A stretch of DNA of 64,000 nt from Algoriphagus sp. PAP.12. GTDB lineage: Bacteria > Bacteroidota > Bacteroidia > Cytophagales > Cyclobacteriaceae. Under the pieces are notes generated by a model. The model saw nothing but the letters and a program-made list of their open reading frames with translations, searched no databases and was not told where the DNA came from. The position numbers and the translations under genes are program-made. Where the stretch lies: assembly GCF_026652115.1 (NCBI RefSeq), contig NZ_JAPPSQ010000004.1:186001-250000 (forward strand), given 5' to 3'. This document shows, piece after piece, positions 16,658-24,818 of the stretch; within the stretch, counting starts at the first letter, position 1, and every line of letters begins with the position of its first letter.

Positions 16658-18007
16658 ATGAATTTGAAGCCTGCTTTTATCACATTTGGAAAGATCCTTC
16701 TCGGGATCTTTCTGTTTTTGGTGGTAATCGGAATCTTCTTCATCACTACTGTGGACAGAAGCCCGATTCAAGAGCAGGAATTTTACAGGGAAACATTTCA
16801 GGATCTGGAGTCTCTTCCATTCTCTTCCACTCAAGGAAAAGTCTGGCTAGCTGGCTGGGGAAAGACAAACATGACTCCCAAAAATTCAGCTGAATTGGTC
16901 GGTTATTCTCCTCGAGGCCCTTATGAATTCATTCAGGATAGCAGCTTTGTCAAAAGCATTGTTTTAAGCAATGGAGAAAGCGAAATTGCCTGGATCAATT
17001 TTGAGTTATTGATAGTTCATCCATTTTTAGCCCAGAAAGTTGAGGAGAAAATCCGAGGTGAGTACCCAAACCTTCTTCGATTGATTTTCACAGCGACACA
17101 TACACATTCCGGAATGGGAGGATACATGCCTGGACCATTGGGAGAAATAGCATTTGGTGGTTTTGATGAAGATTTGGTAGAAATGATCGCCGACAAAAGT
17201 CTTCAAGCCGTCCAACAAGCCCAAACGAGTTTGGATACAGCAACTATTACTTTTCGTCAAGCAAACGTACCAGAATTGGTTGCCAATAGATTTGTCAAAG
17301 GAGGACCGATCGACCCCTTTACCCGCGAGTTGATTTTTACCCAACACTCCGGCAAAAAAGCTTCGATTTTGACTTACTCTGCTCATGCGACTTGCCTCAG
17401 TTCCAAGTTTATGGGACTCTCTGGGGATTATCCTTTTTACTTGATGAAAAAAATGGAAGAGTCAGATTATGATCTATCCATATATGCTGCTGGAACTGTC
17501 GGATCTCATCGACCCGTTTCTCCGGGCAGGACTCCAGAAGCAATTCAAGAATACGCCAGCGAACTTGACTCCTTAAATCGGATCAAAATGAGCAAGTTTG
17601 GCACCATCAGAAATCCACTTTTGGCCAGTTCAAGATTGGATTTAAAGCTCAGAGACCCTCATCTTCGAATCTCAGATGACTTGAGATTAAGACCTTGGCT
17701 GTTTAATTATTTGATGGGAGAAACCAACGCCCATATCGATTTCACTCGAATTGGAAACACACTTTGGATAGATTCAAGCGGGGAGATTTCAGGAGTTTTT
17801 TATGAAAAATGGGACCAGCTTGCCAAAGAAAAAGGCATAAACCTAATCATCTCCACTTTCAATGGAGGCTATATCGGCTACATCACTCCGGATGAATTGT
17901 ATGATGAACACTTTCACGAAGTGAGGGAAATGAACTGGTATGGCCCAGGTAATGGAAGGTATTTTGATGACTTGATTACAGAGATCATTGAAAAAGCTTC
18001 AGAATAA
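16658..18007 (+). CDS. neutral/alkaline ceramidase-like membrane-anchored hydrolase
   Basis: A 449-residue protein with an N-terminal membrane anchor (about 8-30), then a domain like the N-terminal part of neutral ceramidase (AGWGKTNMTPKNSAELVGYS near 68). LIFTATHTHSGMGGYMPGP near 143 carries the expected zinc ligands in the TATHTHSG motif. A second conserved part, SYSAHATCLSS-like (TYSAHATCLSSKFMGLSGDY near 244), follows. It lacks the C-terminal Ig-like domain of true ceramidases. Homologues hydrolyse amide bonds in ceramides, but sequence alone does not show the substrate here. Bacteroidota make sphingolipids, so a lipid role is plausible. Confidence 0.75.
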   Translation: MNLKPAFITFGKILLGIFLFLVVIGIFFITTVDRSPIQEQEFYRETFQDLESLPFSSTQGKVWLAGWGKTNMTPKNSAELVGYSPRGPYEFIQDSSFVKSIVLSNGESEIAWINFELLIVHPFLAQKVEEKIRGEYPNLLRLIFTATHTHSGMGGYMPGPLGEIAFGGFDEDLVEMIADKSLQAVQQAQTSLDTATITFRQANVPELVANRFVKGGPIDPFTRELIFTQHSGKKASILTYSAHATCLSSKFMGLSGDYPFYLMKKMEESDYDLSIYAAGTVGSHRPVSPGRTPEAIQEYASELDSLNRIKMSKFGTIRNPLLASSRLDLKLRDPHLRISDDLRLRPWLFNYLMGETNAHIDFTRIGNTLWIDSSGEISGVFYEKWDQLAKEKGINLIISTFNGGYIGYITPDELYDEHFHEVREMNWYGPGNGRYFDDLITEIIEKASE

Positions 18008-18352
18008 AAACAAATCAACTCCTATTCTACCTCGTTTCTAAGTCAATTATATTCCCTGCCAACATTTGGCATATATCGAGGTTTATCTAGGGTTTATACA
18101 GGGTTAATTCAAGGTATATTCAAATTTTTATAGAAAAATCCTTGGTTTTACATTATATAAAGAATGAAGAAATACTAGATAAAACTAAACTTAGCTAAGA
18201 GCTTACTCTTCATTCTATAGTCCCAAACCCTTTGGTTTCAAGCCTTGAAAATGCCAACGAAAGTTGGGTTTTAACACAAATTCCAGAGCGATTTGGCCTG
18301 ACAAATTTCTAGACCTACTATTTTGACCTTTTGGAGAAAGGTTATTAAAAAT
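18008..18352. other. intergenic region with short tandem repeats and hairpins
   Basis: No gene is seen between two convergent genes. It contains a four-copy 11-bp repeat (18080-18123) and two small hairpins: AAACC-CTTT-GGTTT (18226-18239) and CCAAC-GAAA-GTTGG (18254-18267) followed by a short T run. Confidence 0.55.
18080..18123. repeat. decayed tandem repeat, 4 x 11 bp
   Basis: GGTTTATCTAG, GGTTTATACAG, GGTTAATTCAA and GGTATATTCAA follow each other without gaps, one helical turn apart. Confidence 0.6.
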
Positions 18353-18940
18353 TCACTTCCAAATCTGCGCTTTAATCCAACCTTTTTTCCAGATTTTCTC
18401 TTCCACTTTTTCCATCCCGATGCTTCTGAAGAAATATTCATAATCCGGAAGATCCTGCCTGACATGACCTGCCAGCATTCGAAAACCGGAAATAATGGTT
18501 TTGATCATCAATTCCTGCCTCCAGTTTTGAGAGGGAAAAAAATCAGCTAAAATCACCTTTCCACCAGAATTTAAGCTGTCCTTTACTTTAGAAAAGAATA
18601 TTTCCAAGTCCTGATCATTGAAAGTATCCAATACAAAAGGAAGCAGGATTACATCGTATTTCTCTTTGAAATCAAATGGGCCAATTACAAAATGAAGTTT
18701 GGAATCCTTCAGGTTTTTCTCTGCTTTGGAAAGCATGCTTGGCGAGAGTTCTACAAATTTTCCAGTCAGATTATCCTGAAAACCTCGATAATCCCATCCA
18801 TCACCTCCTCCGAGGATTAAGACTTTTTTGTTTGGTATATTAGAAAGAAAACAAGTATTGGCTTCATGAAGTTGGTTTCCAAACACCATTCTGGAAAGCG
18901 GTGTATAAACCGGGGCAAGCCATCGATAATTGTCTTTCAT
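18353..18940 (-). CDS. class I SAM-dependent methyltransferase
   Basis: A 195-residue protein starting at the first ATG (18940); a TTG-initiated extension of 16 codons is possible but unlikely. Motif I is VLILGGGDGWDYRGF near residue 40, an acidic residue follows in FVELSPSML, and DVILLPFVLDTFNDQDLEIF near 108 and GGKVILADFF near 142 fit motifs of the Rossmann-fold methyltransferases (Ubi/COQ5-like group). The substrate is unknown. It is divergent from the acyl-CoA dehydrogenase gene with a gap of less than 80 bp. Confidence 0.8.
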   Translation of the reverse strand: MKDNYRWLAPVYTPLSRMVFGNQLHEANTCFLSNIPNKKVLILGGGDGWDYRGFQDNLTGKFVELSPSMLSKAEKNLKDSKLHFVIGPFDFKEKYDVILLPFVLDTFNDQDLEIFFSKVKDSLNSGGKVILADFFPSQNWRQELMIKTIISGFRMLAGHVRQDLPDYEYFFRSIGMEKVEEKIWKKGWIKAQIWK

Positions 18941-19017
18941 AAAACCGAAAATAGCATTCTGATCGTTGGAAACATAAACGATCACCAAAAGCTAAAATAA
19001 ACCCGATAAATAATCGC

Positions 19018-20376
19018 ATGAAAAATCTTTTTAAAAACATTGCAGGATTACGTCAATTGCTTCAATCCGTAGACCTGGAGCAGATTTCCAAACTTTCCCA
19101 AAAAGTAGACCTTCCAAAAATGGTTGGATTGGTCAGTAAAATGAGCGAGTCTGACCTCTCCAAAATGATGGGAATGCTTAAAGGATCCGGCAAATCCAAA
19201 GAAATCCCGCCAATCAATGGAGATTTTTATGAACTGGGGAAAAGCCTTCCTCATCACGAGCGTGAAATCCAACTACGGGTTCGTGAGTTTATGGAAAAAG
19301 AAATCAAGCCCATCGCAAATGAATACTGGAATCGGGGAGAATTTCCCATGCATATCATTCCAAAAATGGCAGAATTGGACATTGCCGGACTGACTTATCA
19401 AGGCTACGGATGTCCGGGACATTCTGCACTTTTGGAAGGATTTATAGCCATGGAAATGGCCAGAGTCGACACTTCGATTTCAACTTTTTTTGGAGTTCAA
19501 AGTGGCTTAGCAATGGGGTCTATTTATCTCTGCGGATCAGAAGAACAGAAAAAGGAATGGCTTCCTGCTTTGCAAAAACTGGAAAAAATCGGAGCCTTTG
19601 GATTGACGGAGCCAGAAGTAGGGTCTGGAGCTGCCGGTGGCTTAACTACGACCTGTAAAAGAGAAGGAGACACCTGGATCCTAAACGGTCAAAAGAAATG
19701 GATAGGAAATGCTACTTTCTCAGACATCACCATTATCTGGGCGAGAGATCTGGATGACAATCAAGTCAAAGGATTTATCGTCAAAAAAGACAATCCGGGA
19801 TTCGTTGCCGAAAAGCTGGAAGATAAAATGGCTTTGAGAACTGTTCAAAATGCCTTGATTACGCTCACAAACTGTGAAGTTCCCGAATCTGACCGCCTTC
19901 AAAAAGCGAATTCATTCCGTGATACAGCCAAGGTTCTCCGAATGACAAGAGCCGGAGTAGCATGGCAGGCGGTTGGATGTGCGAGAGGAGCTTATGAATT
20001 GGCATTGGCTTATACGAATGAACGAAAGCAATTTGGAAGACCGATTGCTTCCTTCCAGTTGGTTCAGGACCTTCTCGTAACCATGCTAGGTGACTTGACG
20101 GCCATGCAGACTATGGTATTCCGGCTTTCTCAAATGCAGGATGATGGCGAGCTTTTGGATGAACATGCATCTTTGGCGAAAGTATTCTGTACGTTGAGAA
20201 TGAGATCTATCGTGGATCATTCTAGAGAGTTATTTGGAGGAAATGGCATCTTGTTGAGACATGACATCGCACGATTTGTGGCAGATGCAGAGGCTGTTTA
20301 TAGCTACGAAGGCACCAAAGAAATCAATTCACTAATTGTTGGTAGGGCGATAACCGGACATAGTGCATTTGTATAA
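19018..20376 (+). CDS. acyl-CoA dehydrogenase, glutaryl-CoA dehydrogenase-like
   Basis: A 452-residue flavoenzyme. The core starts near residue 68 (DFYELGKSLP). GAFGLTEPEVGSGA near 200 and NGQKKWIGNATFSDI near 225 are FAD/substrate motifs. RKQFGRPIASFQLVQDLL near 340 and the C-terminal YSYEGTKEINSLIVGRAITG carry the catalytic base Glu431. The YEGTxxIxxLIxGRAITG ending is characteristic of glutaryl-CoA dehydrogenases. About 65 extra N-terminal residues, helical and rich in Leu, Lys and Ser, precede the usual domain. Whether it decarboxylates glutaryl-CoA is not certain. Confidence 0.88.
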   Translation: MKNLFKNIAGLRQLLQSVDLEQISKLSQKVDLPKMVGLVSKMSESDLSKMMGMLKGSGKSKEIPPINGDFYELGKSLPHHEREIQLRVREFMEKEIKPIANEYWNRGEFPMHIIPKMAELDIAGLTYQGYGCPGHSALLEGFIAMEMARVDTSISTFFGVQSGLAMGSIYLCGSEEQKKEWLPALQKLEKIGAFGLTEPEVGSGAAGGLTTTCKREGDTWILNGQKKWIGNATFSDITIIWARDLDDNQVKGFIVKKDNPGFVAEKLEDKMALRTVQNALITLTNCEVPESDRLQKANSFRDTAKVLRMTRAGVAWQAVGCARGAYELALAYTNERKQFGRPIASFQLVQDLLVTMLGDLTAMQTMVFRLSQMQDDGELLDEHASLAKVFCTLRMRSIVDHSRELFGGNGILLRHDIARFVADAEAVYSYEGTKEINSLIVGRAITGHSAFV

Positions 20377-20516
20377 AATAGCAATATAATAGAAATAAGG
20401 CTTCGTGCCTCAGCCGAAATAAAGTAGAAATATAAGTACTCCTTCATCTTGACCACTATTTTGCTCGAAGAAGGAGAGCTTATTTCAATCGTATTTCAAA
20501 GTATTCTCTAAAAAAG

Positions 20517-21356
20517 TCAAACCAACATCAATATCCATGGGAGTAGGAAAACCGCTTCCATTCTTCTTCTGATCTGTTCTGGTTGCAGGTTTTTATTGAA
20601 AAAAATCAAATAATGAAGCAAACACATCACCAGTAAAAGACAGCTAAAAACCCTGTAAAAAGAGGGCATGAAAATGAATGCTGCAAAGCATCCCAAGATC
20701 AATAAAATAGCCAATTGTCGGATTTTTTGAATCAGTTTTTCCGGCTGAATCAAAAGTGCTGCTGAAGGAAAGCCAGCCAATTTATCTTGATTTCTATCCA
20801 ACCAAGAAAGCATCAACAAATTCAAAAATGCCAAGGCTGAAAACAGCCCAAAGAGCAGCCAAAAGTGTCCGTCTTTATCCAAAGAATCTGATCTTAACAA
20901 AGGTATCCATGAAATCCCCAACACATAGAATATCGCTGTACTCAATTCTTTCAGTCCATTGACAGCTTTTCCACCCAAACGGATCAACCCCATGCTTCCC
21001 GCAACCAAAACTGAAAGGATGACACTCCAATACAATTCATCCGACCAACCTAAGATCTGAATTGCACCAAATAATCCCACTCCGATAGAAATCACTACGA
21101 TCACTCCCAAAGTCTTAAAGTTTCTGGCATGAAACTGATGTCTGGGGCTGAGATCTATTTCAGCCTTTTTTCTGGAATCCAACAAGTGGTCTGCAGTGTA
21201 AATTACCCACACGGTCAAGCCCAATAATAAATCCATTTTCCAGTCCAAAGAGACATGGAGTAATCTGGAAAAAAACAACATTCCAGCCATGGATCCCAAG
21301 ACCACATCCAGAGAAAGCCAATTGAACCATAGGAAGAATTTCTTCAGCAATTGCAT
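20517..21356 (-). CDS. polytopic membrane protein, UbiA prenyltransferase-like
   Basis: A 279-residue protein with about eight hydrophobic helices. VWVIYTADHLLDSRKKAE near residue 50 resembles the first Asp-rich motif of the UbiA superfamily (NDxxDxxxD), but only DxxLD is kept. The second Asp-rich motif is seen loosely as SWLDRNQDKLAGFPS near 185. UbiA enzymes attach prenyl groups to aromatic acceptors in membranes. The weak motifs make this a tentative assignment. It is divergent from the SGNH hydrolase gene. Confidence 0.55.
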   Translation of the reverse strand: MQLLKKFFLWFNWLSLDVVLGSMAGMLFFSRLLHVSLDWKMDLLLGLTVWVIYTADHLLDSRKKAEIDLSPRHQFHARNFKTLGVIVVISIGVGLFGAIQILGWSDELYWSVILSVLVAGSMGLIRLGGKAVNGLKELSTAIFYVLGISWIPLLRSDSLDKDGHFWLLFGLFSALAFLNLLMLSWLDRNQDKLAGFPSAALLIQPEKLIQKIRQLAILLILGCFAAFIFMPSFYRVFSCLLLVMCLLHYLIFFNKNLQPEQIRRRMEAVFLLPWILMLV

Positions 21357-21455
21357 TTGGTAAAAATAGGGCCCATACTCTTAGAATCAAGGGTATTTTC
21401 CTGAACAAAATTTCCTATTTTGTCTTTCCAACAAAAAAATCTATTCAATAAACCT

Positions 21456-22091
21456 ATGAGAACCTATTATTCTGTTTTAATTCTTCTTTTACTCTCTATT
21501 CCTGCTTTTTCACAAGCTCCTATCAAAATCGCCTGCGTGGGGAATTCCATCACTCAAGGTCCCGGAAGAGACAATCCCGATAGCTATCCTCTACAGCTTC
21601 AAGCTATTCTGGGAGACACATATAAGGTAGTCAACTTTGGCATGGGCGGCCGAACTTTATTGAGAAAAGGAGATTACCCTTACTGGAATGAGACTTTGTT
21701 CCAAGACGCCAAAGATTTCAGACCAGACATCTTGGTGATTATGCTGGGAACCAATGATTCCAAACCTCAAAACTGGGCTCACAAAGCTGATTTCAGAAAA
21801 GACTATCTGGATATGATCGCCGAGTTCAAAGAGTATATGCCTGCTGACGGAAAAGTCTATGTGGTCATGCCTGTACCTGTGACCAAGGATAATTTCGGAA
21901 TCACTGCTGATGTCATGAACAATGAACAGCGAATGATGATCATCGACATCGCTCAGTCCAGCGGATCAAGACTGGTTGATTTGTATACACCACTGATGGA
22001 TAGAGCAGATTTACTTCCTGATGGAGTCCATCCCAATACCGAAGGTTTAGGCATTATGGCAAGTACTTTAGCCAGAGCGATTAGGCTGTAA
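21456..22091 (+). CDS. secreted SGNH/GDSL-type esterase
   Basis: A 211-residue protein from the ATG at 21456, which begins a clear signal peptide (cleavage after SIPAFSQ). The four SGNH blocks are present: GNSIT with nucleophile Ser31, GMGGRT (block II Gly), MLGTNDSK (block III Asn), and DGVHPN with Asp189 and His192. Homologues in this clade are sialic-acid or carbohydrate esterases, or acyl hydrolases. The substrate is not inferable. A perfect terminator follows. Confidence 0.85.
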   Translation: MRTYYSVLILLLLSIPAFSQAPIKIACVGNSITQGPGRDNPDSYPLQLQAILGDTYKVVNFGMGGRTLLRKGDYPYWNETLFQDAKDFRPDILVIMLGTNDSKPQNWAHKADFRKDYLDMIAEFKEYMPADGKVYVVMPVPVTKDNFGITADVMNNEQRMMIIDIAQSSGSRLVDLYTPLMDRADLLPDGVHPNTEGLGIMASTLARAIRL

Positions 22092-22145
22092 GGGGGTTGA
22101 AAGTTTGAAAGTTCAAAAGTGGGAAAGTTGTCTATCTCACCGCCC

Positions 22146-22170
22146 AAGCTCCTGTCTCCAGGAGCTTTTT
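22146..22170 (+). terminator. terminator of the SGNH gene
   Basis: AAGCTCCTG and CAGGAGCTT form a perfect 9-bp stem around TCTC, followed by TTT. Confidence 0.85.
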
Positions 22171-22218
22171 GAATTCATCCTGCTTTTGGAGAAGCAGGGC
22201 AAGCTATTCAGCTAAAAT

Positions 22219-24576
22219 TTACCCATCCGAATGCAACGAATCTACTGGATTGGAAAGAGCGACTTTGAGGGACTGAAAGCCGACTGAAAGCAAGGTCAGC
22301 AGCAACATAAAAACCCCTACTCCTACATACAGCGACCAGTGAACGGAAGTATGAAAGGTATATCCTGAAAGAAAGTTGGAAATCAAAAGCCAAGCAATCG
22401 GCACTCCGATCAATAAGCTGATCCCAACCAACACTCCAAAATCTCTGTAAAGCATCAAAACCAAATTGCTAACTGAGGCACCGAGCACCTTACGAACACC
22501 AATCTCTTTGGCTCTTTGCTCAGCGGTAAACAAAGAAAGACCGAATAGTCCTAAGCAAGAAATCAGGATAGCCAAAACCGTAAAGCCCATGGATAGCTTT
22601 CCTATTACTTGCTCCATTCTATACTCCTGATCAAAAACCTCATTGAGAAAAGAGAATTCAAAAGGGTATTCTGGATTGTATTCTTCAAAAACTTCTTCCA
22701 CCTGAGCTAAAACCTGATCTAAAGGTTGCTGCGCTGAAAGCCGAACCAGATAATGATTCCCTAGATTCTCTGAATACATCATCATCATCGGTTGGATTCC
22801 AAACTTCAGATTGTCATTGTGAAAATCCTCCGTAACACCTACAATCACTCCCTGACCATGCCACATATCGATTTTGGTTCCTACCGCTTCATCCACGCTC
22901 AGCCCCATATCTTCCACCGCCTTTCGGTTGATCATGTAATTCGAAGAATCCCTTTCTCCAACAAAATTCCTCCCAGCTATCAAAGGGATATCCAAAGTAG
23001 GTAAGAAACCTGCATCACATCTGAAAACCTTAAAGTTTACCTGATTTTGATCTGTTTTCCCGGGCCATTTAGGGTCCGTTGACATGATCGGAATGGTAAA
23101 GACATTATTTCCACCAAAAGCTACTTCCTCCACTCCACTGAGTTGCTGCAATTCATTTTTGATCCCTGAATAAGCTTTAACTAATCCTTCATTTTGATTA
23201 ATTACGATGACATTATCACGATCAAAACCTAAGTTTCGATTAGAAATAAATTGGATCTGTTGATACACCACGATACTCCCCAAAATTAAAATCACGGAAG
23301 CTGCAAACTGAGCCACAACCAAGGCCCTTCTCAATCCAACTCCCGTCAATCCGGATTTGCTGTCGCCTTTGAGCACTTTAGATGGATTAAACTGAGAGAG
23401 CACCCAAGCTGGATAGGAACCGGCCATTAGTCCTGTCAACAAGGTAAGCAAGATCACTCCTCCCCATAAGATCGGATTCGCCAAATTCAGCACTAAAGTT
23501 TTGTCTGTAATTTCATTGAAAACAGGCAAAAGCAACTGAACCAGCATCAGGGCAAAAATCAATGCGAACCAGGTGAGAATAACGGACTCTCCGATGAATT
23601 GGACCATCAGGTTCCATTTACTGGCGCCCACAGATTTCCGAACCCCCACTTCCTTGCTTCTACTCGCAGATCTGGCAGTGGAAAGATTCATGAAGTTGAC
23701 ACAGGCCATCGCCAAGATCAGAAACGCTACAAAGGAGAAAAGATAAACCTGTTGGATCCTTCCTCCTATCGAAACTCCATTTTCAAACTCCCCATGCAAA
23801 TGCTGGCTCTCGTATGAAAATAAAAAGGGGCGATTCGTACAGTCTCTGCAATTATCTGAGATCAAAGAACTGATCTTTTCAGAAGGAACCTCAGTTCCCT
23901 CCCGAAGTAAAACTACCGTCCTACTTCCTCCACTTTGCCAATTTTGCATCCAGGGATTTTCATCCAGCATCAAATCAAAAGGAAGCACAAAATCGAACTG
24001 AAGGGAAGAATTTTTGGGTACATTTTCAAAAACTTCCGTTACTGCCAAATCAATTCCATTCGAAAGTGAAATTGTCTTTCCGATTGGATTCTCATTTTGA
24101 AAAATTCGCTCAGCCAAGGCTTGAGAAATAGCGATCGAATTCTGGTCTGGCAATGAATTTTCAATAGTATTTCCTTTTACTATTGGAAAACTCATAATAC
24201 TAAAAAAGGCCGGATCGGCATAGATTCCTTTTTCCTGAAAGGGATTCCCATCATGCTTCATCAAAAGATCTGTCTCGAAACTATAGCGAGAAGCCTCCTC
24301 TACCTCTGGAATTTTCTCCAGTATTTCATCTTTTAGCAAAGCAGGCGCGACTGGATAAGTTTCTATTTCACTTTCTGGCTGATGATTATTGACCATCACG
24401 GAATAAATTCTGTCACCATTCGCATGAAAATCATCATAGCTGATTTCATCGGCAATCCACAAAAGGATAAAAATACTGGCAGCGATACCCGTACTCAATC
24501 CCAATAAATTGATCAGGGTATAGATTTTATGGCGAGCTAGATTCCTCAGGCAAATTTTGAAAAAGCTTCGAAGCAT
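22219..24576 (-). CDS. ABC transporter permease, MacB/FtsX family
   Basis: A 785-residue membrane protein typical of Bacteroidota. It has an N-terminal helix (about 20-40) starting FKICLRNLARHKIYTLINLL, a MacB-type periplasmic domain (50-250), three FtsX helices (about 285-400, with SRSKEVGVRKSVGASKWNLM), a second N-terminal-like part and periplasmic domain (about 425-650), and a second FtsX module (about 660-785, with RAKEIGVRKVLGASVSNLVL). Such proteins act with a separate LolD/MacB-like ATPase in mechanotransmission or export. No ATPase gene is adjacent here. Confidence 0.9.
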   Translation of the reverse strand: MLRSFFKICLRNLARHKIYTLINLLGLSTGIAASIFILLWIADEISYDDFHANGDRIYSVMVNNHQPESEIETYPVAPALLKDEILEKIPEVEEASRYSFETDLLMKHDGNPFQEKGIYADPAFFSIMSFPIVKGNTIENSLPDQNSIAISQALAERIFQNENPIGKTISLSNGIDLAVTEVFENVPKNSSLQFDFVLPFDLMLDENPWMQNWQSGGSRTVVLLREGTEVPSEKISSLISDNCRDCTNRPFLFSYESQHLHGEFENGVSIGGRIQQVYLFSFVAFLILAMACVNFMNLSTARSASRSKEVGVRKSVGASKWNLMVQFIGESVILTWFALIFALMLVQLLLPVFNEITDKTLVLNLANPILWGGVILLTLLTGLMAGSYPAWVLSQFNPSKVLKGDSKSGLTGVGLRRALVVAQFAASVILILGSIVVYQQIQFISNRNLGFDRDNVIVINQNEGLVKAYSGIKNELQQLSGVEEVAFGGNNVFTIPIMSTDPKWPGKTDQNQVNFKVFRCDAGFLPTLDIPLIAGRNFVGERDSSNYMINRKAVEDMGLSVDEAVGTKIDMWHGQGVIVGVTEDFHNDNLKFGIQPMMMMYSENLGNHYLVRLSAQQPLDQVLAQVEEVFEEYNPEYPFEFSFLNEVFDQEYRMEQVIGKLSMGFTVLAILISCLGLFGLSLFTAEQRAKEIGVRKVLGASVSNLVLMLYRDFGVLVGISLLIGVPIAWLLISNFLSGYTFHTSVHWSLYVGVGVFMLLLTLLSVGFQSLKVALSNPVDSLHSDG

Positions 24577-24732
24577 GGGTGTGTTGAATGATAAATCTGA
24601 AATCTAAAGGAACAAAATCATGCCAGAGAAATAGCGCTTTTTGGACTTAAAAAGGCTAATAAAGAAGCTAAGACGTCCCAAATCGAACAATCTTATTCCA
24701 ATTTGGGACGAAATAGATACGAACCTATAAAA

Positions 24733-24765
24733 GAAAAAACCGACAGCTCAAAAAGCTGCCGGTTT
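24733..24765 (-). terminator. terminator of the cytochrome/propeller gene
   Basis: On the minus strand AACCGGCAGC and GCTGTCGGTT form a 10-bp stem (one G-U) followed by TTTTTC. Confidence 0.85.
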
Positions 24766-24818
24766 CCAAATTGATAAACCAGCTAGATTCATCTATAAAT
24801 AACCCAATTCAAGTTTAC

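Noticed and set aside
18353..18988. TTG-initiated longer form of the methyltransferase
   Set aside because: The extra 16 residues lie in the short divergent promoter gap. The first ATG at 18940 gives a normal N terminus.
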